NCBI GenBank assembly: GCA_050084515.1
Contig: CM114271.1
Span: forward strand, 13,640,001-13,704,000
DNA: 64,000 nt
Direction: 5' to 3'
Source of the DNA: Blasia pusilla
Lineage: Eukaryota; Marchantiophyta; Marchantiopsida; Blasiales
A program made the position numbers and the translations under genes. The notes under the pieces are model-generated. The model made no database searches, was not told the origin of the DNA, and was given only the letters and a program-made list of their open reading frames with translations. Shown in pieces: positions 23,690 through 33,610 of this stretch; position 1 is the first letter of the stretch; each line of letters starts with the position of its first letter.

Positions 23690-25010
23690 GATTCACAGGT
23701 GCAGTGATCGAGCAACGGCCAGGAGAGATGGCGACCTTAGCAGCATTTAGCAGTGCCATCACTTGGCCTAGTGATTTGATTGAGGAACATGTCCATGCAG
23801 AGGATACTCCCATTCTTGACATTTCTATGGAGAGGAGTGTTATGGTAGCCGCATCATTCCATGGAGGAGAGGTGCCGTTGTGGGGCTCGAATGAGGAGCC
23901 TCAACGATTGGCAGATGAGCACGTGGAAACTGCGTGGAGCGAGGCTTTTGCACCGGAGCGTGATGGGTGTGAGGAACCCGAGGTAGCAAGGAGTGCTATG
24001 ATGACACCCTTGGATATCACACCCATTGTGTGGAGTATCCCGGAGAAGGGTATTCGAGTATTAGATCTCTTTGGAGGGATTAGCACGGGGTTAGCTGCTG
24101 TTTTGCAGGCAGGAGTGCGAGTGCAGCAGTATCTATATGTGGAGAGTGATGATGTTGCGAGGCGTGTCTCACTACAACATGTGGCGCAGTTACGCCTACG
24201 TTTCCCGAATTATTGTTTGCGTCCGCGGCACAAGGATACCAAAGTTCCCTACCGAGGGATATTTCGTTGTTGGGGGCGCAGGACTTAGAGCGGGTAGGGA
24301 CCATTGATTTGGTCATTGTCGGTTGGCCATGTCAGGGCCAATCGAGTGCTGGACGAGGCAGCGGGTTGGTTGACACTCGGTCCAGGTTGTTTTGGGAGAT
24401 GTTGAGGGTCTTACGGCAGTTGCAGGAGCACCGGTCTTGTTCTCCAGCCTACATTTTGGAGAATGTGCTGATCTTAGGAGACTCCAGGTCACGGGTGGTG
24501 ACGAGTGCTCATCAGGTGGGTGCCTGGATCGGCCCAACAGTGTTCTTGGATGCGGCGAGTGTAGGTTCTAGAGCCCATCGCCCATGTCTATGGTGGACCA
24601 ACTTGGTGCCCCATGCGGTGTTATGAAGGGCGTATGCGAGAGTGGAGCGCCCCTCCCATTTGTTAGTGGATTTCATTCTGGATCTAGGTCGTCAATCACA
24701 AGCAGTGAGGCACGATGATCGACCATCGTTGACTGTGGTCAACAGGGTAGGCAGGCCGCGGGTTGCCATGCCCACGTTTGTGAGTTTTCCCGCTTCCTAT
24801 GCATACAAGGAGACCGGTCCTGGCTTGGTTTGGGATGACCAGGTTCAGCGGTTAGTGGAGCCCAACGCCGACAAGAGAGAGCGAGCGATGGGATTTCCCA
24901 TAGGAGTGACAGCAGTACCATCAGTGTCAGAGGCATCATGATGCCATGTCTTGGGTCAGGCGATGGACCTGAATTGCTTGACATGGATCCTCAGCTTGGG
25001 AGTGGCTGAG
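23690..25010 (+). pseudogene. Cytosine-C5 DNA methyltransferase domain inside pol
   Basis: Transfers a methyl group from S-adenosylmethionine to cytosine C5. Motifs occur in unpermuted order, as in DNMT3 and unlike the rearranged plant DRM enzymes. Motif I (AdoMet loop) is VLDLFGGISTGLAAV at about 24055-24100. The acidic residue of motif II is in YLYVESDD. Motif IV is WPCQGQS with the catalytic Cys codon at 24330-24332. Motif VI is LENV (24456-24467). Motif VIII is SRAHRPCLWWTNL (about 24565-24605). A motif IX/X-like end contains GFPIGVTAV and VLGQAMDLNCLTW (to about 25000). A frameshift at about 24220-24285 and TGA codons at 24624 and 24939 break it; both TGAs look like CGA to TGA. Residues upstream (23690-24040) form a linker from protease. 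No target-recognition domain of a known class could be named. Confidence 0.88.
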
Positions 25011-25354
25011 CAGCGTCGTATGAGATCGCGAAGATCACGGCCGGTTGCAAGCAGTGAGCCCCATGCCTACCGAGACGGTGGAGGCAGTGGCTGGGGGCGA
25101 GACCCGAGGAGATCGGGAGAGACACCCTTGGACTTCTTGGGATGTTTTGCAGCGTACGCAAGAAGATGATAGCCACAACATCGAGTGTGGTTTCGGGCAC
25201 TGCATGTGGAGGAGTTCAGAGTTTGCAGTTGGCTGCAGGAGAGCGGCCGAGTGTTGTTGTTCGAGACCGGGTTGCACCATAGCAACCACCGATACCCACA
25301 CCGGAGAGTCCTACCGTAGTCACGATGGAGACTTGGGAGCCACATATGGGCCCT
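25011..25354 (+). other. Linker between methyltransferase and RT
   Basis: Low-complexity coding-like sequence, rich in Arg/Ser/Gly with a frame change somewhere inside. It has a decayed counterpart at 6960-7270. No domain was recognised. Confidence 0.5.
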
Positions 25355-26165
25355 AAGTTGAAAGGAGGAGAGCGGCGCCGAATACATCAGTTCCTCATGA
25401 GTTATAGGAGCTGCTTTGCGTTTAGCATGGAGGATTTGGGTACGCTGAAGGGATCGGGGATCCGCATTGAGTTGTCGAGTGATACGCCAATCTTCTGACG
25501 ACCCTACAGGTACAGTGATATGGAGAGGGCTCTGATTCAGAGTAGGAGCCAGGACTTGGTCAGAGCAGGACTAGTGGAGATGTCGCATGGGGAGTATGCA
25601 TCTGCCGCTCTCATGCCCGCCAAGAAGGATGTGCATGGCAACTGGACGGATAGGCAGATGTGTGGGGATTACCGACCTATCAATCGGCAGACGAAGTCCG
25701 ATAGGTATGCCATGCCCACCCATGAGGAGATCTTTGATGCGATTGGTCATGCAAAGGTCTTCAGTTCATTGGATTTGCGAGCCGGATACCATCAGCTGCC
25801 TATCAGATTGGAGGACAGGCAGAAGATGGCATTTTGGGGCATCGATCCTCACGGGAAGGATTGTTTGTACCAATGGCGGTTCTTACCATTTGGGTTAAAG
25901 AACGCCCCGGGTGAGTTTCACAGGGTCATGGATAGGATCTTGGCTGGTTTGGATTTTGCTAGGTGTTATATTGATGACATCGTAGTCTTTAGCGCCACGG
26001 TTGAGGAGCATGAGCGACATCTAGAGGAGGTGTTTTGACGATTGCAATTACATGGGCTGAAGCTACATCCAGGCAAGTGCAAGTTCCATTACGACCAGAT
26101 TGAGTACTTGGGTCATACGATATATATCCAGGGGGCCTTGGTGTTCAGCAAACGAAGGTAGAGGC
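25355..26165 (+). pseudogene. Reverse transcriptase
   Basis: RNA-directed DNA polymerase core. Visible in order are WTDRQMCGDYRPINRQTKSDRYAMP (written here only as landmark ends CGDYRPIN and DRYAMP), SSLDLRAGYHQLPI, WRFLPFGLKNAPGEFHRVM and the catalytic CYIDDIVVFSATV at about 25964-26000, then HPGKCKF and EYLGHTI. It is interrupted by TGA at 25496 and 26036 (both CGA-type) and by a 2-nt gain in a TATATA run near 26118 that shifts the frame just before the solo LTR. The minus-strand copy at 48273-48989 is the closest relative here. Confidence 0.93.
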
Positions 26166-26169
26166 TATC

Positions 26170-27170
26170 TGTCGCGACCCTCATGACCAAACAAGTGCCA
26201 AGCGGAACATCGGAATATTAGCGGGCTCACGCTAAGATGGTTTGCGCGTTGGAGTGTCTCAAAGAGGAGACAAGAGACGAGACGCGAACGAGGAGTCGCG
26301 TTTCAGTTGTTATGGTCGCGACTAAGAAACGTGGACCAAACGCGGAATGAGACTTGGAAGAAGTCGAGTCTAGGAAGTGGGTTGCCAAAGGGAAGATCCG
26401 GATTTGGAACGCCACTAGCGTTTGAGAGTTTCCGACTGTATTTATGGCCATAACTTTTAGCTCCAAGATGCGTTTGGAGAAAATAAGGGTGCGATGGAAA
26501 GCTTATGGAGAGCCGGTCCAAACGCACTAGAGATTGCTGCAAACGCATAAGCAGCGGCTGAGATACGACCCGAAAACGACTGTAAGTGGAGTCGGGTTGA
26601 GGGCCACAATGAAGGGCCCGACCCTCTTTTCCCAAAGGGGAGGGGTTATTGGAGAACCCCAGAAGTACTAGTAAGGGGGAAGGTCTCCGAGAGTGCTTGG
26701 AACCCAAACCCCACTTTGGGCGCCGCGGGGCGGCTCAAGGGCATGGAACGGAACGCGAGTTTGGGCGTTGGGTTGGAAAACCTGCACCAAGTCCATTGAG
26801 GTGATTTTAGACATCCCTCTTGGAATTCACACCGCGACTCAATTACTTGGGTCTCGGTTCAGAACTCACCCGAGGACCGTTGAACAGTTGGGATCGCTAG
26901 GTGCGCAAGGGCCGTTTCAGATCCCTGGACCAACCAGGAAGTCTGTTCCAAGTCTTGAAGGACTTGCCATGTTTTGGAAGCTAGGAACTAAGGAAGGTTG
27001 AGCTTGATGAGACGCCGAGTTGAGGACTCGGTGGGTTGGAACGCCGGTTGGCCCAAACCCAACTAACGGAGTGCGTGTTTGGGTGCAGATCGGCGATGAG
27101 TTCGTGACCTATTGAACGCACGCTTCCGCAACACTAAAGATTAACGTTCAAGGAGAGTAGGGGCGCGACA
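26170..27170. mobile_element. Solo LTR of another retrotransposon family
   Basis: A 1001-bp insertion begins TGTCGCGACC and ends GGGCGCGACA, giving TG...CA ends with an inverted GTCGCG/CGCGAC. It is flanked by an exact 5-bp duplication CTATC (26165-26169 and 27171-27175). Removing it rejoins the coding sequence between RT and RNase H as seen in the copy at 48.3 kb. It has no coding domain, so it is a solo LTR or a small non-autonomous element. Confidence 0.9.
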
Positions 27171-27175
27171 CTATC

Positions 27176-27890
27176 TCACGCATTCCACGCCCTACAGATG
27201 TGAGCCATGTTCGCGCATTCATGGGATTGGCGAACTTCTATCGGTGATACGTGAAGGGATTCAGTTCAATTGTGAAGCCATTGGCCTTGTTGACGAAGGT
27301 GAATCACGAGTGGCACTAGGGGGATGAGGAGGAGCGAGCATTTCAGTTGCTCAAGGACAGGTTGACTTCTGCGCCCATCTTGAGGAGACTGATCAGGGGG
27401 TGTCCTTTCTAGTTGCACACAGATTGGAGCATGTTGGGGCTTGGAGCCGTGCTCACCCACCATGATGATGAGGGTAGAGAGTTCGTGGTGGCTTATGCTA
27501 GCCGCTCGAACAACGCTGCAGAGGCAAAGTACAACTCGTATGAGGGTGAGTGCTTGGCTGTGGTATGGGTTGTCGCGCATTTCAGGTGTTACTTTTTCGG
27601 CAACCCCTTTACCATCATCACTGATCATCAACCACTGAAGTGGTTGATGGAGTCCAACAAGCTTACAGGGAAGCTTGCGAGATGGGCTCTGTTGTTGCAG
27701 GAGTATGATTTTCAGGTGGTACATAGACCTGGGACGCTCAACCAAGATGCAGATGGGTTGAGTCGTAACCCATGCCCGAGTCAGCGAGATGCGACTGGAG
27801 CTCGATGGCATGGAGAGAGTGATGAGGAGTTGGTGCCAAGATGGCACGCGTCAGCCTATTTAGGCATGTTGGCTATGGAGAGCTAGAGTG
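27176..27890 (+). pseudogene. RT connection and RNase H
   Basis: The RT thumb/connection (AFMGLANFYR, then LLTKVNHEW) leads to RNase H, which degrades the RNA strand during reverse transcription. Catalytic acids are visible in HTDWSMLGLG (Asp), YEGECLAVVW (Glu), TDHQPLKWLM (Asp) and NQDADGLSRNP (Asp). In-frame stops at 27245 (TGA), 27317 (TAG), 27410 (TAG) and 27884 (TAG) each replace a codon that is Arg, Trp or Gln in relatives. Confidence 0.92.
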
Positions 27891-29080
27891 TGGAGACTTC
27901 GATGGCGAGGTCTAGTGGAGAGTCCTTGGATCCCGAGGCCAGTGAGGAGACGACAAGTGGTAGAGATATTCATGATGATGGAGTAGTCTTGGAGTACCTT
28001 CGTACTCGCAACGTTGCGAGCACCGTGGATGCTAGAGAGCAGGATCGGATCCTATATCGGGCCTGACGGTTCCGTTGGGAGGGGTACATATTTTGAGGGT
28101 TTGGGAGGATGGCAAAGTACACGTAGTGCCGCATCCTTCGTAGAGAGCACGACTAGTGCAACATGCCTAGGAGGAGTTGGGTCACTTTGGGGTGAAGCGG
28201 AAGTACAGCTTGCTCCAGATTCAATATTGGTGGCGAGGCATGCAGACTGACGTTCAGCAGTTTGTTGCCAGGTGCATGGTGTGTGATCGGGTCCGAGCAT
28301 CGTTCAATGCTCCGACTCTACAGTTGCATCCATTACCGATCATGGGCTTAGGGTATAGATGGAGTTTGGATTTTGCAGGACCTTTGTCTTTGACGGTGCG
28401 TCACAATCGTTATGTGTTGGTGATGGTCGAGCACTTCTCGAAGTGGATCGAGTTGGTTGCATTGCCTGACAAAGCGAGTGAGGGAGTAGCTTATGCCTTC
28501 CTTGACAGAGGGCTAAGTCATTATGGCACACCGGATGAGGTGTTGACAGACCAGGGTACCGAGTTTAGCGGTGAGTTCCAGGCCTTGTGTGATCACGCTC
28601 TGATCGACCACCGCACGACATCGCGAGATCATCCCGAGGCGGATGGATTAGCAGAGAGAGTTGTGCAGACGGTGAAGAGGGGTTTAAGCAAGTTTGGCTT
28701 GCAGAGAGGGCACCTAGGAGATTGGGACCTCCAGTTGCAATGGTTGGAGATGGGATACAGATTCAGCAGGCAGGTAGGCAGGCATCCTTAGCGTCTTTTT
28801 CACCGTACTTGCTACTTTATGGCCGAGAGCTAGATTTACCTGCGGCCATTTGTCAAGATGCTGGTGAGTTGCTAGACCTTAATGACCCAGATGTATGGGT
28901 GCGAGCATGTTCTCAGAGGGCTGAGTTGTTTCGGAGAGCGATGCCCATGGCGTTCGATAACTTGGCGATTGCGCAGCATCGAGATACGTTGAGGTATGCG
29001 ACTATTCGGGATGGTGGTTATCGACCAACTATCCGGAGGTTTCATCAGGGAGATTATGTCTACTTGCAGTAGACGGCACT
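27891..29080 (+). pseudogene. Integrase
   Basis: An N-terminal HHCC zinc-binding domain (HFGVKRKYSL ... CMVCDRVR, about 28175-28300) is followed by the DDE catalytic core: WSLDFAGPL (Asp), LTDQGTEFSGEF (Asp) and DGLAERVVQ (Glu, about 28650). The C-terminal part has the usual LLLYGRELDLP segment and a basic DVTARRTILRVRDVL stretch. Damage includes TGA 28064, TAG 28141, TAG 28168, TAG 29070 and an 8-bp tandem gain near 28770 that shifts the frame. The core itself (28177-28760) is still open. Confidence 0.92.
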
Positions 29081-29414
29081 GACGACGTTGGATGTGACTG
29101 CAAGGCGCACTATCTTGAGAGTGCGTGACGTTTTGCCATCCGGTGTTCTCTCGCTGGAGGGACGCGATGGTATGGTATGGAAGGACCATGTGTGTAATTG
29201 TGCACCATATCACCTTCCTAACATTGATAGTACAGTGGATTCGAGCTTAGCAGTAGGTCCTGCAGGCTTGTATTGTATGTTGTGTGGTTCTGCCCGTTGT
29301 GCGGCCACGATGCTAGTCTGTGATGGTTGTTCGAGAGGTTGGCATATGGCATGTCTGACGCCACCTCTCACTAGGGTTTCTCGAGGACAATGGATGTGTC
29401 TCAGATGTACATAG
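29081..29414 (+). pseudogene. C-terminal PHD finger of the polyprotein
   Basis: Following the integrase C-terminus in the same frame is a complete C4HC3 PHD pattern: CMLC, 11 residues, CDGC, 4 residues, HMAC, 14 residues, CLRC, with Trp two before the last Cys pair (GQWMCLRC). PHD fingers commonly bind histone H3 tails or other chromatin ligands. In this position the domain could guide integration, as chromodomains do in other gypsy lineages (inference). Translation ends at the TAG at 29412-29414. The finger recurs at 46.2 kb and, with Cys losses, at 42.7 kb. Confidence 0.88.
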
Positions 29415-29601
29415 AGGAGATACTAGGTAGGTTTCGATCCCGACCTTTTTCTCTGACATGGATGACAGGAAGGCGACTAACGATGGGGCCACATGAGCAC
29501 CCAGCCTTCTTGCTCTTAGCGTCTGAGAGATGTATGCCATGGTAGGTAGGGATAGATGGCTATCTAGAGTTAGAGGGACCTAACCACCAGCTATGGGGGT
29601 G

Positions 29602-29729
29602 ATTGGAGATATTTTGGTACTTCGTGTCTCGTTGTTTGGATGGCATGAGTTAGCATGGGATCGTGCGTGTTTGTGTGAGTGTTCAGTGATAGCGATGTAT
29701 GTTGTGTAGCGATATGTATGCGCACGACA
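29602..29729 (+). repeat. 128-bp block immediately before the 3' LTR
   Basis: Begins ATTGGAGATATTTTGG and ends GCGCACGACA, two bases before the LTR start. It repeats after the LTR at 30251-30379 with about 6% difference. No purine-rich tract lies directly before the LTR, where a polypurine primer is expected. Confidence 0.9.
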
Positions 29730-29731
29730 GC

Positions 29732-30251
29732 TGTCACGTCCTTTAGGATAGATCGGTGAGATATAGTAGAGCGTCTTCAAGAGTAGTGGAGGACATGCCT
29801 AGGAGGTTGAGGATGACCTGCTGTGGCCCCGAGAAACCTGAGAGAGCAATTTTCCCCTTCGTTTTGGCTCATTTGGAGCCATATTGAGGAACTTACTATT
29901 TTAGGTAAATACCATTTTGAGTATATGATCGACTTTGTATTTTTGGTAAGTGGCCCTTGACCTCCTACATCAGGTCAAGAGCCAAAGAGGTGACTTGGGA
30001 GAATAGGTTACCATGGAGAGAGCTTGGGAGAGGGGAGGGGTATATATCCCAAGGAGAGAGAGAGAGCTTGAGAGCTCATTCTCTCTTTGTTAAACCTCTT
30101 GACATGAGGCGGCGGAGCTATGGTCCCTTGCCTTGTGAGTGTAACCTAAGCCTCTCATTAGGAGAGTGGGTTTGGTTTGACATGAGAGAGAGTGGACACC
30201 TTTGAGAGCTATGGTGTGAGATTGTGTAGAGAGAGATTGGATCTTACTTTA
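29732..30251 (+). repeat. 3' LTR
   Basis: Partner of 18975-19492, starting TGTCACGTCC and sharing the TATA-like GGGGTATATATCCC. If the following 128-bp block belongs to it, the LTR would run to 30379 and end GACA, an inverted match to its TGTC start. Confidence 0.88.
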
Positions 30252-30379
30252 TTGGAGATATTTTGGTACTTCGTGTCTCGTTGTTTGGATGCCATGAGTT
30301 AGCATGGGATCATGCGTGTTTGTGTGTGTGTTCGCTGATAGCAATGTATGTTGTGTAGCAATGTGTATGCGCACGACAA
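30251..30379 (+). repeat. 128-bp block after the 3' LTR
   Basis: Second copy of the 29602-29729 block, ending GCGCACGACA where family similarity stops. Homologous blocks sit on both sides of the LTR in the minus-strand copies at 45.2/45.9 kb and 41.7/42.4 kb. Confidence 0.88.
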
Positions 30380-31900
30380 GGCGCAAAGGAATTGGGATGA
30401 GATTCCACAGGAGTTTGGGGAAGTATAGATTGGAAACATTTGCCATGAGACTCTCCATAGTCATCTTGGTGGTTAACTATCCAAACGCGGTTTCTTGAGA
30501 TGTGAACCAAGTTTGGGTTAAGAACCACAACCAAGGGCCCGCGGTGGATGTGGAGAAAAGTAGGGTTCTACGATAAAACTCCCAAAATACCTATAGGGAG
30601 GGACCAAGGTTGCACGCGGACAAATGTCCGTCCCAAGGACGAACATGTCCATGCGGGCTCGGGTGCAGGCTCCATGAGCCTGTGTTGCCTGCGACCCGCA
30701 CCCGCACCCGGGCCCGTGCACACCAAGCATTCCACCCTTGCCCGGCCAGTGTGCATCACGCTCGGCGTTTGTTTTTCGGTAAGGCTCGCGTCGCGGACAA
30801 GTTGGGCCCATGTCGCGTCCTTTGATTTGTTGCTTCTGACCCTAGCCCACATTCGGGTTCTATGGCCCACGTAAAGCCTGCGCACGGGCTTCGTGGCTCG
30901 CGACGCCTACCCTCCGGCGCGCAAGCCCGCCCCGCCCTCCCCGGCCTGCATGCGGGCTCGTGAGCCCGCCTTGCCTCCCCTCCTTCCCCCCGGCCCGTTG
31001 TAGCCCGCGCGGGCCTTGCCAAATTGTGGGGCGCCATGTGGCACCGCTATTCGTAGCCCGCCGACAATTGCCCCCACCATAGCCCGCCGTCAACGGCCCA
31101 ATCGTTGGCGCCCGCATTGAGCCCGCGTCTCGCGAATCCCACGGGGATATGTGGCGGCCTGGGAGTGGCTAGGGGCAAGTTCAAACTTGGCCCCGCCCCA
31201 TCCCCTTCCCCACCTTCCCCTTTTCTCCCTTTTGGGTAAAACCCATAAGAGAAGGGCCCACAAGAGGCTCCAAAATGTACATATGGAGGGGGGATTAAGG
31301 ACTTAATTACCTAATTATCACTAATTTCCCCTATTTATCTAGTTTTTTGGTGTTATTTTGGATTAGGCTCCAAATTTTTATGGTGCCTTGATAGCTAAGG
31401 GCTTTCAAGGTTACTAGGAATTTTGGAGAAATCCCTTGGGTGCCTTTTGGGGGTACTTGGATTTTATTTAGGACCAACTTGGATATTTGCGCTCCTTGTT
31501 ACATCCTAAAGAAATTCCAATTGACTCCACATTAGGTGAGTGCTTGTGAGTACGGATTTTTTATTTTCTAAACTTGTTTGGCCATTTTGAGATTTCCGAT
31601 TCATAGACCCCACTGTTTTGATTTTGATTTTGATTTGTTTCATTGGTTCTCCTTAGTACATCGGGGATATGGAGGTGATCAAGGAACCTTATCTAAACAC
31701 ACCCATATCTACCTTTTCCCTTTGAGTGCCCAACCCTAAACTTAGACCGACGTTCCATCATTCACGCCCGCGTACATTCTGAGCCATTTTTTTAGCATCT
31801 CGCGTCATTATCTTTTCGGTATTTTCTTATCTCAACTCGTACATTTCTTTCCCTTGTATTTTTAAAAGATTTTTTTATCTTCTTCATCCGAGGAAAATAT
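30380..31900. other. GC-rich then AT-rich stretch, no gene seen
   Basis: About 30600-31200 is strikingly rich in CpG, GCCC and CCCG. Open frames on both strands (for example 30518-31117) are Arg/Pro/Ala/Gly-rich and look compositional. About 30480-30560 resembles part of the solo LTR (both carry a GGGTTAAG/GGGTTGAG...CAAGGGCCCG phrase), so an old LTR of that group is possible. 31300-31900 holds nothing recognised. Confidence 0.4.
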
Positions 31901-33610
31901 CTAGTGGGGCTGGGTCATCAAGAGCGGAAGAGAACCGAAACAAGTCCAACGTTGGTGCCTAGAGGCAAAGAGAAAATTTGAGAAATGATTTCAACATGGC
32001 CGTAAGAGAGGCATGGTTAGACTAGTTTTTCCAGCTTTCTTTAGATAAGAGACAATCCTCCATTTTGAGGGGTATGGATGGTTTCCATGACTACACCTTG
32101 GAATTGTAGAGATTTTCCAATAGAGTGGCAAAGGCATTTGACTGGGAAGTGGATGCCGCGGAGGCTGATAGGTTAACTAAATTGTGTGACCAACAAGGTG
32201 CTAACCTGGAGAGAGCGTATGTCAATCTCAAGACATATAAGGATGAGAAGTAGAATGCTGCAAAGTTGGCTAGAAAGATTCTATGTAGAGTTAAGAAGTG
32301 CTCAACGTCTTTTTAAGGGACGTAGTACTTCTCTAAGGTTGACATTGACCATTCCATGTGCAATAACATTGATTTCGGATAAGAATGTAGTAGTAGGACA
32401 TGACTCGAGAAATATCATGGAGATTGGTTTACACGGAATTGTGTACTGTTGTAAAATAAACGGAACCCATGGCTTTAGGGAAGAAATATACAATTGCATG
32501 AAGGTGTAAAAGGAATCATCTCTATCAGGATCTAGGAAATCGATGATGCGCGAGGAGTTATTTGCAAGTATTTTACATCGCGATGTTGTCCGCATGGTGG
32601 GAAGGTTGATCGGGGATCCACTGCGTACCATTTTCCCATATTGGAATGATGGACACCTCTTAATCCAAGCACACAAGTGCAAGATCTTTTGAATTGGATG
32701 AAGGCAATCGTAGTAAGTGAAGGAGGGGCTCTCACGCCAAACAATTGGCCCAAATGCATGATCTACTTCAACCCAGTTGCTGCAGAAGGTTACTACGTGA
32801 CAGACATATATAAATCTTGTTATTGGCATCCAAATTGTCTTCATAAGGCCATGCTACTATCTCTCAAGTGTCAAACTTGTTGACAAGCTTGGTCAGGAAG
32901 ACTCTATCACCTTTTTGACATATCTTTCCGCGCTTCTGCTGGCAGTGCATCACCCACATATTGGACGTAAACCGAAGAGCAAGAAAATTTCACTTTCAGT
33001 TTGGGACATCGTAGCCCCCGATCGAACTATAACCCCGAAGTGAACATGACGGGGTGGTTCAAGCATTAATCCCTTGTTAGCAGAGGATTGATTGGGCAAT
33101 GCGAGCGTGGCTGGTCCGCTTCATTGACATGTACGATCGAGGAGAGCTCATCCATGAAATAGCCATTGATCTCCAAAATCAAGAGGCGGAAAACTTCTTC
33201 TTTGCTCAGAGGTTGAATCCACAAGAACTTTGAGACGCCCTCAATACAACTCGACAACTTGTGCTAAACCATCATCAAAATCCATGGGTGGATGACCTTG
33301 TTTTGAGGAGACTCGAATTGATCTTGCCACCTTTCTTATGACAAGATATTCCTCAAAGGATTGAAGGCGGATATCCTCAAACATACTATTACCCTCGTCG
33401 AATGTAGGAGGAACTCCTTGGATTCTTTGAGAGGGAGTGGGAGATGTTTTCAACACAGCCAACACAAGAAATAAATGATCGTGAAGCCCATGTTGAGTTG
33501 GAAAGGACTATTCCTCGTGGAGGTGGGACGCGCGTGACTAGAGCTAGGGGAAGAGGAGGAAGAGTTGGTGAGACGTCTCGACGGTCTTACATATCTCTGA
33601 TGATGAATCA
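31900..33610 (+). pseudogene. Unidentified decayed ORF
   Basis: Plus-strand frames read protein-like for long stretches between stops. An early segment contains FNMAVREAWLD and RVAKAFDWEVDAAEADRL. A middle one has LLNWMKAIVVSEGGALTPNNW and CYWHPNCLHKAMLL (32677-32880). A late one has MYDRGELIHEIAIDLQNQEA and an Arg/Gly-rich tail with GGGTRVTRARGRGGRV that ends at about 33605. At least ten stops and some frame changes occur. I do not recognise the protein. The Arg/Gly tail and repeat-rich setting suggest a transposon or retroelement gag-like product, but that is a guess. The 180-residue minus-strand frame at 32302-32844 is treated as its shadow. Confidence 0.35.

Larger units (their letters stand above)
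18975..30379 (+). mobile_element. Ty3/gypsy-like LTR retrotransposon with DNA methyltransferase and PHD finger
   Basis: Near-identical 5' and 3' repeats (about 518 bp, about nine differences, so comparatively recent) bracket an internal region of about 10.2 kb. Domain order on the plus strand is gag, protease, cytosine methyltransferase, reverse transcriptase, RNase H, integrase, PHD finger. RT before integrase, with RNase H between, is the Ty3/gypsy order. The coding region was once a long polyprotein but now has at least 13 in-frame stops and several frameshifts, plus a 1-kb solo LTR of another family between RT and RNase H. It is therefore not autonomous now. The ends do not show a clear 5-bp target duplication: the 5' flank reads AAGGC, and the 3' repeat is followed by a 128-bp block that also precedes it. 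Confidence 0.9.

Noticed and set aside
27266-27847. 193-residue minus-strand ORF
   Set aside because: Antisense shadow of the RNase H region, whose catalytic residues read on the plus strand.
30251-30379. The 128-bp block as an ordinary target-site duplication
   Set aside because: Far too long, and the same arrangement occurs in two other copies of the family.
30518-31117. Overlapping ORFs on both strands in the GC-rich block
   Set aside because: Arg/Pro/Ala composition follows from GC content; no domain or consistent frame.
32302-32844. 180-residue minus-strand ORF
   Set aside because: No domain; the plus strand reads better as a decayed protein through the same region and beyond it.
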